In this document: positions 1 through 5,117 of the stretch, piece by piece
How positions within the stretch are numbered: the first letter of the stretch is position 1
How the letters are laid out: each line of letters opens with the position of its first letter
Source: SZUA-320 sp041612035
Lineage (GTDB): Bacteria > Gemmatimonadota > Gemmatimonadetes > Gemmatimonadales > GWC2-71-9
Reading direction: 5' to 3'
Assembly (NCBI GenBank): GCA_041612035.1
Contig: JBFILX010000175.1
Coordinates: forward strand, 1 to 5,117
Length of the DNA: 5,117 bases
The notes under the pieces: model-generated
Database searches by the model: none
Told to the model about the DNA's origin: nothing
Seen by the model: only the letters and a program-made list of their open reading frames with translations
Position numbers and translations under genes: made by a program

Positions 1-932
1 ACGTGGTCCCGGGTGAGCAGCTCCGGCGGCCGGCGGGCGTCCTTGTCGCCGGTGACGTAGCGCCAGCCCTCCTCCGCGGTGTCGGCGGTCTGGGCCCGGT
101 AGGCCGGCGGGATGTCGTCGAACATGAAGCGGCGACCCTCGCGGTTCAGCAGGATCCCGCCCTCGCCCCGCACCCCTTCGGTCACCAGGATCCCACGGAC
201 ACTCGGCGGCCACACCATCCCGGTCGGGTGGAACTGGATGAACTCCATGTCCTGCAGCGCCGCCCCCGCGTGATACGCCAGGGCGTGGCCGTCGCCGGTG
301 TACTCCCAGCTGTTGCTGGTCACCGCATAGGCCCGCCCGATCCCGCCGGTGGCCAGCACGATGGCCCGGGCCCGGAAGAGCTTGAACCGGCCGCGCTCCC
401 GCTCGTAGCCCAGCGCGGCGCAGATCCGCCCGCCCTGGGTGAAGAGCCGGACCACGGTCACCTCCATGTGCACGTCGATCCCCTGGTGCACCCCGTGGTC
501 CTGCAGGGTCCGGATCATCTCCAGCCCGGTCCGGTCGCCCACGTGCGCCAGTCGGGGATAGCGGTGGCCGCCGAAGTTGCGCTGCAGGATGCGGCCGTCG
601 TCGGTCCGGTCGAACAGCGCCCCCCAGGCCTCCAGTTCGCGCACCCGGACCGGGGCCTCCCGCGCGTGCAGCTCCGCCATGCGCCAGTTGTTGACGTACT
701 GGCCGCCCCGCAGGGTGTCGGTGACGTGGACCTCCCAGCTGTCGCGGTCGTCCACGTTGGCCAGCGCGGCCGCCACGCCTCCCTCCGCCATCACGGTGTG
801 GGCCTTCCCCAGGAGCGACTTGCAGACCAGCCCGACGCTCACGCCGCGCGCCGCGGCGGCGATCGCCGCGCGGAGGCCCGCCCCGCCGGCGCCGATCACC
901 AGCACGTCGTGGTCGTGGGTCTCCCACTGCAT
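1..932 (-). CDS. sdhA: Succinate dehydrogenase flavoprotein subunit, Sdh1 type (3' end outside window)
   Basis: This is the catalytic flavoprotein of succinate dehydrogenase (complex II), which oxidises succinate to fumarate on the cytoplasmic face and feeds electrons to the FeS subunit. The first 310 codons are visible, about half of a normal SdhA of some 600-650 residues. Seen: the FAD dinucleotide-binding motif GAGGAG (residues 14-19); HTVMAEGG at 45-52, whose His45 is the family's covalent FAD attachment site; the second FAD motif ATGGIGR (194-200); FHPTG (234-238); and TEGVRGEGG (251-259) of the active-site region. Stretches such as SNSWEYTGDGHAL and MVWPPSVRGILVTEGVRG closely resemble my recollection of mycobacterial Sdh1 SdhA (Rv0248c) rather than E. 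coli SdhA. The ATG at 932 shares its A with the TGA stop of the upstream membrane-subunit gene (TGATG), so translation is probably coupled. No truncation or frameshift is visible up to the edge. The family assignment is very secure; fumarate reductase activity in vivo cannot be excluded. Confidence 0.96.
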   Translation of the reverse strand, partial: MQWETHDHDVLVIGAGGAGLRAAIAAAARGVSVGLVCKSLLGKAHTVMAEGGVAAALANVDDRDSWEVHVTDTLRGGQYVNNWRMAELHAREAPVRVRELEAWGALFDRTDDGRILQRNFGGHRYPRLAHVGDRTGLEMIRTLQDHGVHQGIDVHMEVTVVRLFTQGGRICAALGYERERGRFKLFRARAIVLATGGIGRAYAVTSNSWEYTGDGHALAYHAGAALQDMEFIQFHPTGMVWPPSVRGILVTEGVRGEGGILLNREGRRFMFDDIPPAYRAQTADTAEEGWRYVTGDKDARRPPELLTRDH

Positions 933-1735
933 CAGAGCAGCCTCAGGTCGGTCCAGACGCCCATCGAACAGAGCCGCACGTACAGGTCGGCGAAGGCCAC
1001 CATGAGGAGGCTCGCCCAGGCCCATTTGTTGTGGGCCTGGTTCAGGCAGGTGGCGCAGGCGTAGGGGACCCGGAACGCCCTGCCGCGCGAGAACTGGTCC
1101 CGGAACCCGCCCAGGATGTGGCGCATCGAGTGGCAGCCGAAGACGTACCCGGTGAGCAGCACCACGTTGGCCGCCAGCACCAGGGTGCCCACCCCGATCC
1201 CGAAGCCGGTCGCGCCGGTGACGGGGTCGGTGAACCAGAGCGCCTTCCAGACGTCGTGGCCCAGGAAGAACAGGAACACGACCGAGATCATGAGGAAGTA
1301 CCGGTGCACGTTCTGGAACACCAGCGGGAAATACCGCTCGCCCCGGTAGCTGGTCCGCGGCTCCCCCACCGAACAGGCCGGCGGATCGGCCCAGAACGCC
1401 TTGTAGTACGCCCCCCGGTAGTAGTAGCAGGTCACCCGGAAGAGGGCCGGAAACGGCAGGATGATGAGGGCCGGCGAGAACGGCAGCCACCCCGGCCACC
1501 AGCCTGGCCTGGGACCGAACCACGAATGGGGCGAGGCCCCGAACAGCTCGGGGCTGTAGAACGGCGACAGGTAGGGCCCCGCCGTGTAGTGCGCGTTCTG
1601 GAAGGCGGCCCAGGTGGCGTACACCACGAAGCCGCCCAGGATCAGGAAGACCACGAGGGGCTGCACCCACCAGGCGTCGCGCCGCGCCGTTTCGCCGGCA
1701 CGGCGGCGGACGAGGGGGACCGTCGCATGGGTCAT
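932..1735 (-). CDS. sdhC: Succinate dehydrogenase membrane subunit, Sdh1-type five-helix protein
   Basis: A 267-residue membrane protein that anchors complex II and presumably carries the quinone site. Its length and its place directly upstream of sdhA fit the mycobacterial Sdh1 anchor (Rv0249c, about 270 aa), in which one five-helix protein replaces separate SdhC and SdhD. Hydrophobic segments lie at about residues 23-44, 86-103, 146-165, 176-200 and 238-256. Between helices 4 and 5 lies a Cys/His-rich stretch: GCHSMRH (200-206) and CATCLNQAH (227-235), candidates for metal or FeS ligands. His144 and His160 are other possible cofactor or quinone-site residues. The start is ATG at 1735, chosen because GGAGG lies 7 nt upstream at 1743-1747. 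The open frame continues up to an ATG at 1969, but those extra 78 codons encode Arg/Pro/Ser-rich sequence without family character and cover the divergent promoter region. The stop overlaps the sdhA start by one base. The symbol is by family role; conventional heme-ligand SdhC is not implied. Confidence 0.9.
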   Translation of the reverse strand: MTHATVPLVRRRAGETARRDAWWVQPLVVFLILGGFVVYATWAAFQNAHYTAGPYLSPFYSPELFGASPHSWFGPRPGWWPGWLPFSPALIILPFPALFRVTCYYYRGAYYKAFWADPPACSVGEPRTSYRGERYFPLVFQNVHRYFLMISVVFLFFLGHDVWKALWFTDPVTGATGFGIGVGTLVLAANVVLLTGYVFGCHSMRHILGGFRDQFSRGRAFRVPYACATCLNQAHNKWAWASLLMVAFADLYVRLCSMGVWTDLRLL

Positions 1736-1742
1736 GCGAGTG

Positions 1743-1747
1743 CCTCC
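1743..1747 (-). promoter_or_regulatory. Shine-Dalgarno site fixing the start of the SDH membrane subunit
   Basis: GGAGG on the minus strand, separated by 7 nt from the ATG at 1735. It is the only strong Shine-Dalgarno sequence in front of an in-frame start here, and it argues against the in-frame upstream ATG at 1969. Confidence 0.8.
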
Positions 1748-1783
1748 GGGGACTGCGCGGGACGGGGGGCCGTGGAGGCGGAC

Positions 1784-1801
1784 GGACCGGCCGGACCGGC
1801 C
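1784..1801. repeat. Two tandem copies of the 9-mer GGACCGGCC
   Basis: Two perfect adjacent copies of GGACCGGCC (1784-1792 and 1793-1801), lying 49 bp upstream of the start of the SDH membrane subunit in the divergent intergenic region. This is seen directly. It could be a regulator site or part of the sdh mRNA leader, or a chance GC-rich duplication; no known regulator motif is recognised. Confidence 0.5.
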
Positions 1802-1842
1802 GCCAACTGGCAAGCTCAGCGGAGCGGTGGCGCTTGGCAAGG

Positions 1843-1860
1843 GGCGCCCGCCGCGGCGCC
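1843..1860. repeat. GGCGCC inverted repeat in the divergent intergenic region
   Basis: GGCGCC at 1843-1848 and again at 1855-1860 with a 6-nt spacer. The hexamer is self-complementary, so the pair can form a 6-bp stem. It sits immediately upstream of the proposed -35 box of the plus-strand gene, where an operator could lie. In such GC-rich DNA it may be chance. Confidence 0.3.
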
Positions 1861-1861
1861 A

Positions 1862-1890
1862 TTGCCGCGGGCCGGGCCGGACGCTAGACT
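1862..1890 (+). promoter_or_regulatory. Putative sigma-70-type promoter for the DUF6524 gene
   Basis: TTGCCG at 1862-1867 (4 of 6 matches to TTGACA) and TAGACT at 1885-1890 (4 of 6 to TATAAT) are separated by exactly 17 nt. Transcription would start near 1897, leaving a leader of about 45 nt before the ATG at 1944. The spacing is ideal and the -10 is one of few AT-containing spots in this GC-rich gap. The matches are moderate, so this is a prediction only. No comparable promoter was found for the sdh operon on the minus strand. Confidence 0.4.
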
Positions 1891-1943
1891 CGCTCGGCGG
1901 ACGATGCGCCGTCCGTCCCTGCCCCCTCGCCGGATGACACCCG

Positions 1944-2381
1944 ATGGACCGCGACCACCCCGGAGGCATCGGCCCGCTCGGCCTGCTGGCCCGCCTCGTC
2001 TTCCCGCTGCTCCTGGTCTACGCCACCTGGAACCCCTGGGGGCGCTCGTTCTACCACTGGGCCCTGGCCCCCGCGCTGGACGGAAACCCGGTGTTCACCC
2101 CGGGGATCGCGGTGGCGGCGCTGGTGCTGATCGCCGGGTGGGTCGTGGTCGTGCAGGCCACCCGCCGCTCGCTCGGCTTCGGGGGGACCCTGCTGGTGGC
2201 GGGGATCGTGGCGGCACTGGCCTGGCTGCTGATCGACCGCGGGGTGTTCCGGCCGTCGGGCACCGCTGGGTTCGCCCACGTGGGGCTCGTCGCCCTGGGG
2301 CTGCTGCTCGCGGTCGGGATGAACTGGACGTTCGTGAGCCGCCGGCTCACCGGCACGGTCGAGGTCGATACCGAGGACTGA
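1944..2381 (+). CDS. DUF6524 family small four-helix membrane protein
   Basis: A 145-residue integral membrane protein of unknown function. Hydrophobic segments at about residues 11-29, 54-72, 80-98 and 110-128 predict four membrane helices. The family resemblance, by memory of DUF6524 proteins (about 130-140 aa), rests on the order of landmarks: GLLARL near the N-terminus, TWNPWGRSFYHW (28-39), the ATRRSLG turn after helix 2 (72-78), a LLIDRG motif after helix 3 (95-100), and a C-terminal GMNWTFVSRRLTG followed by an acidic tail ending VDTED. Start choice: ATG at 1944 is the only sensible in-frame start, but no clear Shine-Dalgarno precedes it; an ATG at 1934 is in another frame. It is divergent from the sdh operon and convergent with the HerA-like gene, and thus likely monocistronic. 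No link to respiration is shown beyond position. Gene reality is secure; the family name is fairly sure. Confidence 0.85.
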   Translation: MDRDHPGGIGPLGLLARLVFPLLLVYATWNPWGRSFYHWALAPALDGNPVFTPGIAVAALVLIAGWVVVVQATRRSLGFGGTLLVAGIVAALAWLLIDRGVFRPSGTAGFAHVGLVALGLLLAVGMNWTFVSRRLTGTVEVDTED

Positions 2382-2401
2382 GGACGGGCCGGGCCCCGTC
2401 C
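2382..2401. terminator. Hairpin between convergent genes, possible bidirectional terminator
   Basis: GGACGGG (2382-2388) and CCCGTCC (2395-2401) form a perfect 7-bp, GC-rich stem with a 6-nt loop (CCGGGC). It begins at the base after the DUF6524 stop and ends 4 bases before the stop codon of the gene on the other strand, so it fills the 24-bp gap. Neither strand has a T-run after the stem, so it is not a classical intrinsic terminator. It could still help separate the two converging transcripts or protect their 3' ends. Confidence 0.45.
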
Positions 2402-2405
2402 CCGC

Positions 2406-3941
2406 CTAGCGCCGACGGCGGCGGGTCGTGGTCGAGATGCCCAGCACCCCGAACAGGCCGCGGACCAGCTCGCGGCCCATGGTCTTCGCGATCGGCGAGT
2501 TGAGCATCTTCCCCACCTCGGCGCCCAGCCCCTCCTCCGCCTCCGCCTTCCGCCGTTTCGACTTCGGCGCGTCCGCCGCCGCGTCCTCCGCCTCGAGCGC
2601 CTTCGCCATCCGCTGCTGCAGCACCTCGCGCGCGCTCTCCCGGTCCACCGCGTCCCGGTACTTCTCGTGCAGCGGCGAGGCGGCCACGTGGGCCAGCAGC
2701 TCCGCGTCCGGGATCGGGTCCATCTGGCTCGTGGGCGGCACCAGCAGGGTGGCCACCACCGGCGTGGGCCGACCCTTGCGGCCCAGCACCGTCACCAGGG
2801 CCTCCCCGGTTCCCAGCGAGGTGAGCGTCTTGGGGATGTCGTAGAACTCGCTCCGGGGGAAGGTGTTGGCCGTGGCCCGGAGGGCCTTCTCGTCGTCCGG
2901 GGTGAAGGCCCGGAGCGCGTGCTGCACCCGGCTTCCCAGCTGGCCCAGCACGTCGGCCGGGACGTCCTTGGGGGTCTGGGTCACGAAGAACACCCCCACC
3001 CCCTTGGAACGGATCAGCCGCACCACCTGCTCCACCTGCTCGCGGAAGGCCTTGCTGGCCCCGTCGAACAGCAGGTGCGCCTCGTCGAAGAAGAAGACCA
3101 GCTTGGGCTGGTCGGGGTCGCCCACCTCGGGCAGTTCCCGCCAGAGCGAGGCCAGCAGCCACATCATGAAGGTGCTGAAGAGCGCCGGTCGTTCCTGCAC
3201 GTCCGTCAGCTCGAGCACGCTCACCACGCCCCGGCCCCGGGCGTCCACCCGGAGCAGGTCGTCCACGTCGAACTCCGGCTCGCCGAAGAACCGGTCGGCC
3301 CCCTGCTGCTCCAGCTCCACCACCTTGCGCAGGATCACCCCCACCGTGGCCTTGGCCATCCCGCCGTACTCCGCCAGCTGGTCGGCGCCCTCGTCGCTCA
3401 GGTAGACCAGCACCTGCCGGAGGTCGGGCAGGTCGAGCAGCAGCAGCCCCTGGTCGTCGCAGTACTTGAAGACCAGCGCCAGCACGCTCTGCTGGGTGTC
3501 GTTCAGGTCCATCACCCGGCTCAGCAGCAGGGGCCCGAACGAGGAGACCGTGGCCCGCAGCTGCTGGCCGGTCTTGCCGGTGAGGCTCAGGAACTCGACC
3601 GGGGCGCCGGCCGGCTCGAAGGGAATCCCGATCGCCTTGGCCCGGGCGTCGATCTTGGGGTGCGGCTGCCCGGGCTTGACCAGCCCGGTCAGATCGCCCT
3701 TCAGGTCGGCGCAGAAGACCGGCACCCCGGCGGCCGACAGCTGGTCGGTCAGGAGCTGGAGGGTCTTGGTCTTGCCGGTCCCGGTGGCGCCGGCGATCAG
3801 CCCGTGCCGGTTCATCATCGCCAGCGGGATCCGGACGTGCACCGGGGCCGCCACCTCCCCGTCGCGCAGCGGCGCGCCCAGCAGGAGCGCGCCGCCCTCG
3901 AAGGTGTATCCCTCGCGCAGTACCTCGGTGAAATCGGCCAT
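2406..3941 (-). CDS. HerA-like P-loop ATPase, DUF853 family (YjgR type)
   Basis: A 511-residue cytoplasmic ATPase of the HerA/FtsK superfamily, DUF853 branch (E. coli YjgR, about 500 aa). Seen: Walker A GATGTGKT (51-58) after the typical LAMMNRHGLIAGATG lead-in; FCADLKGDLTGL (76-87); Walker B LVFFFDEAHLLF (281-292); the sensor-like FVTQTPKDVP (319-328); the ALRAFTPDDEKALR segment (342-355); and GTGEALVTVLG (378-388). The C-terminal part holds a charged Ala/Glu/Lys-rich linker (about 440-475), then a conserved-looking segment around 476-505, and ends in a TTTRRRRR tail. True HerA works with the NurA nuclease in DNA end resection, but no nurA is seen nearby and the physiological role of the DUF853 branch is not established, so DNA translocation is only inferred. 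The start is ATG at 3941 with AGGAGG 6 nt upstream, overlapping the stop of the DUF481 gene (10-bp gap). It is therefore probably the last gene of the mscL cluster. Confidence 0.93.
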   Translation of the reverse strand: MADFTEVLREGYTFEGGALLLGAPLRDGEVAAPVHVRIPLAMMNRHGLIAGATGTGKTKTLQLLTDQLSAAGVPVFCADLKGDLTGLVKPGQPHPKIDARAKAIGIPFEPAGAPVEFLSLTGKTGQQLRATVSSFGPLLLSRVMDLNDTQQSVLALVFKYCDDQGLLLLDLPDLRQVLVYLSDEGADQLAEYGGMAKATVGVILRKVVELEQQGADRFFGEPEFDVDDLLRVDARGRGVVSVLELTDVQERPALFSTFMMWLLASLWRELPEVGDPDQPKLVFFFDEAHLLFDGASKAFREQVEQVVRLIRSKGVGVFFVTQTPKDVPADVLGQLGSRVQHALRAFTPDDEKALRATANTFPRSEFYDIPKTLTSLGTGEALVTVLGRKGRPTPVVATLLVPPTSQMDPIPDAELLAHVAASPLHEKYRDAVDRESAREVLQQRMAKALEAEDAAADAPKSKRRKAEAEEGLGAEVGKMLNSPIAKTMGRELVRGLFGVLGISTTTRRRRR

Positions 3942-3947
3942 GGGCCG

Positions 3948-3953
3948 CCTCCT
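3948..3953 (-). promoter_or_regulatory. Strong Shine-Dalgarno of the HerA-like gene, overlapping the upstream stop
   Basis: AGGAGG, a full consensus site 6 nt before the ATG at 3941. Its first two bases are also the last two of the TAG stop (3954-3952) of the DUF481 gene, which favours re-initiation or coupling between the two. Confidence 0.8.
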
Positions 3954-4692
3954 AGAAGGTCACCTGCACGCTGGTCCGGAAGATCGTGTCGGTCTCGTCG
4001 AACCCGACCGGGGGCTCGCCCCGGTACCGGACCAGGTAGCCGACCTTGAGGGCCACATTGCTGTTCAGTGGCGCCACCAGGGCCGACTCGCTGTTCAGCC
4101 GGTAGTCGCTCGAGTTGTCGAAGTTGGGCAGGTACTCCAGCAGCTGCTGGAAATACGCCTTCTCTCCGAACAGGTAGCGGTAGTCGCCCGCGGCCCGGCC
4201 CGCGGTGAAGTTGTTGTCGGGCCCGGTGAGCAGGGCCTCCTGGAAGAACGAGAGCCCGCCCTCGAACAGCAGTTCGTGGCGCTCGGTCTTCACCGCCTCG
4301 TACCCCAGGCCTACCGACTCGTCGAAGCGGCGGGAGAAGCCGGCGAACCGGTTCTTCTCGTAGCCCACCCCGGCATAGGCCGAGAGGCGCTCGGTCAGGA
4401 GGTAGTTGCCGCGCAGCCCCGCCACGATCTGGTTGGCGCTCTCGACGCCGTCGGTCTTGCCGTACACCCACCCCAGCACCTGCTTCAGCACCAGGGGTGA
4501 GTTGGTCTTGTACTCGATCCGCTCGGCCAGCGAGAGGGTCTGCAGGTCGGTGTTGCCCCCCGTCTTCACGAAGCCGAAGTCGGTGGTGAACTTGACCGGC
4601 GGGGGCGGGGCCTCGTCCTGCGCCACGGCCGGGGCCGCCGGCAGCGCAAGCAGCCCCAGCACCGTGACGGTGCTCAAGAATCGGTTGATCAC
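3952..4692 (-). CDS. DUF481 family outer-membrane beta-barrel protein
   Basis: A 246-residue exported protein. The N-terminus is a Sec signal peptide: basic Arg4, a hydrophobic core to about residue 17 and a probable cleavage after AVA (24) before QDE, then a short proline run. The mature part begins with the DUF481 hallmark, a strand carrying GFVKTGGNTD (about 40-49), and continues with alternating polar/hydrophobic strands rich in Tyr, Gly and Phe. It ends in SVQVTF, whose terminal Phe is the usual signal for beta-barrel assembly in the outer membrane. Relatives include E. coli YdiY and are often named salt-induced outer membrane proteins; function is not established. Start: GTG at 4692 is preferred because AAGGGAG lies 5 nt upstream; an in-frame GTG at 4698 would add two residues but touches that site. 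It follows the mscL stop by 10 bp and precedes the ATPase gene by 10 bp, so an operon is likely. Confidence 0.85.
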   Translation of the reverse strand: MINRFLSTVTVLGLLALPAAPAVAQDEAPPPPVKFTTDFGFVKTGGNTDLQTLSLAERIEYKTNSPLVLKQVLGWVYGKTDGVESANQIVAGLRGNYLLTERLSAYAGVGYEKNRFAGFSRRFDESVGLGYEAVKTERHELLFEGGLSFFQEALLTGPDNNFTAGRAAGDYRYLFGEKAYFQQLLEYLPNFDNSSDYRLNSESALVAPLNSNVALKVGYLVRYRGEPPVGFDETDTIFRTSVQVTF

Positions 4693-4697
4693 GGTCA

Positions 4698-4704
4698 CTC
4701 CCTT
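4698..4704 (-). promoter_or_regulatory. Shine-Dalgarno deciding between two GTG starts of the DUF481 gene
   Basis: AAGGGAG on the minus strand begins inside the mscL TAA stop (4705-4703) and is 5 nt from GTG at 4692. The alternative GTG at 4698 includes the last base of this site, leaving no spacing, so 4692 is the better start. Confidence 0.6.
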
Positions 4705-5117
4705 ACGCGAGCTGCGAGGTGCAGTTGGGGCACCGGGTCGCCTTGATGGCGATGGTGCTCAGGCAGAACTGGCAGTCCTTGGTGGTCGGCGCGGCCGGGG
4801 CCTCTTCCTTCTTCTGCATGTTGGCCACCATCCGCACCACCATGAAGATGGCCGCCGCCACGATGAGGAAGTTGAGCAGCACCGTGATGAAGGCGCCGTA
4901 GTTGAACGTCACCGCGCCCGCCTCCTGGGCCGCCGCCAGCGTGGCATAGGGGGCCGGGGTGGCACCCTCCTGCAGCACCATGAACAGGCTCGAGAAGTCG
5001 GCTCCGCCCAGCGCCAGCCCGATCGGGGGCATCAGCAGGTCGTTCAGGAACGAGGTCACGACCGCGCCGAACGCGACCCCGATCACGATGCCGACGGCCA
5101 TGTCGAGCACATTGCCG
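4703..5117 (-). CDS. mscL: Large-conductance mechanosensitive channel MscL with C-terminal zinc ribbon (5' end outside window)
   Basis: A tension-gated inner-membrane pore that releases solutes on hypo-osmotic shock, a homopentamer in known members. Visible: GNVLDMAVG at the window edge, the conserved start of helix 1; helix 1 continuing through VTSFLNDLLMPPIG; a periplasmic loop; and helix 2 beginning NYGAFITVLLNF and running to VVRMV, followed by a Lys/Glu-rich segment. The reading frame continues to base 5117: codons for Gly-Asn precede the Val encoded by GTG at 5110, so that GTG is internal and about 12-15 N-terminal residues (usually of MLKEFKEFA type) are missing. The C-terminus is not the E. 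coli amphipathic helix but a small zinc ribbon, CQFC-x10-CPNC (4774-4721), a tail found in many MscL proteins outside the enterobacteria. Its stop is 10 bp before the DUF481 start, so mscL probably leads a three-gene transcript whose promoter is off the window. Confidence 0.95.
   Translation of the reverse strand, partial: GNVLDMAVGIVIGVAFGAVVTSFLNDLLMPPIGLALGGADFSSLFMVLQEGATPAPYATLAAAQEAGAVTFNYGAFITVLLNFLIVAAAIFMVVRMVANMQKKEEAPAAPTTKDCQFCLSTIAIKATRCPNCTSQLA

Noticed and set aside
3..1064. Long plus-strand open frame of 353 codons
   Set aside because: It lies antisense to sdhA, which has unmistakable FAD and active-site motifs. The plus-strand product is Pro/His/Arg-rich low-complexity sequence typical of shadow frames in GC-rich DNA.
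1736..1969. N-terminal extension of the SDH membrane subunit to an ATG at 1969
   Set aside because: The 78 extra codons are Arg/Pro/Ser-rich with no membrane or family features and would overlap the divergent gene's start. ATG 1735 has a well-placed GGAGG.
1031..2503. Plus-strand open frame of 490 codons spanning three genes
   Set aside because: It runs antisense to the SDH membrane subunit, through the intergenic region and across DUF6524 in another frame. The product is Arg/Pro/Gly/Ala-rich without any domain character.
2347..3162. Second minus-strand open frame of 271 codons within the ATPase gene
   Set aside because: It is the same strand in a shifted frame; the product is Gly/Ala/Arg-rich with no motif, while the other frame is continuous over 511 codons, so there is no sign of a frameshift.
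2406..3941. HerA-NurA DNA repair or anti-phage defence system
   Set aside because: The ATPase is of the DUF853/YjgR branch and no NurA nuclease, SIR2 or other effector lies beside it. The neighbours are envelope protein genes, so a defence call is not supported.
2667..4049. Plus-strand open frame of 460 codons antisense to the HerA-like gene
   Set aside because: The opposite strand encodes a complete P-loop ATPase with Walker A and B motifs. The plus-strand product is His/Gln/Leu/Pro-rich shadow sequence.
3466..4500. Plus-strand open frame of 344 codons across the DUF481 and ATPase genes
   Set aside because: It crosses two genuine genes on the other strand and has no recognisable domain.
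4703..5110. MscL starting at the GTG at 5110
   Set aside because: Codons for Gly-Asn continue the conserved GNVLDMAVG motif to the window edge, so this GTG is an internal Val codon and the real start is outside.

Overview
The window is a GC-rich (roughly two thirds or more by eye) bacterial chromosomal segment with six protein-coding genes and no RNA genes, mobile elements or CRISPR. The organism has an outer membrane: one gene encodes a signal-peptide-bearing beta-barrel protein (DUF481 family) ending in phenylalanine. High GC, a mycobacterial Sdh1-type succinate dehydrogenase and a zinc-ribbon MscL together would suit Gemmatimonadota or a similar GC-rich diderm phylum. That placement is an inference and cannot be proven from this window.

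Left part (1-1735, minus strand): the start of a succinate dehydrogenase operon. The five-helix membrane subunit (932-1735) comes first and is followed, with a TGATG stop/start overlap, by the flavoprotein subunit sdhA, which runs off the left edge. The order (membrane subunit, then SdhA) and the protein sequences match the Sdh1 type known from mycobacteria (Rv0249c-Rv0248c-Rv0247c). An iron-sulfur subunit (sdhB) is therefore expected just beyond the left edge. The enzyme oxidises succinate to fumarate and passes electrons to the quinone pool. Its membrane subunit carries a Cys/His-rich stretch that may hold a metal cofactor.

Middle (1736-2405): a 208-bp divergent intergenic region with a plausible plus-strand promoter, a 9-bp tandem repeat and a GGCGCC inverted repeat. 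It is followed by a small four-helix membrane protein of the DUF6524 family (1944-2381, plus). That gene converges on the next one with only 24 bp between their stops, and most of this gap is a perfect 7-bp-stem hairpin.

Right part (2406-5117, minus strand): a tight three-gene cluster with about 10-bp gaps. In transcription order it holds mscL (mechanosensitive channel, start beyond the right edge), a DUF481 outer-membrane beta-barrel protein, and a HerA-like/DUF853 (YjgR-type) P-loop ATPase. In both junctions the Shine-Dalgarno of the downstream gene overlaps the preceding stop codon, so the three are probably co-transcribed and translationally coupled. Two products act at the envelope (inner-membrane tension valve, outer-membrane barrel); the role of the cytoplasmic ATPase is unknown.
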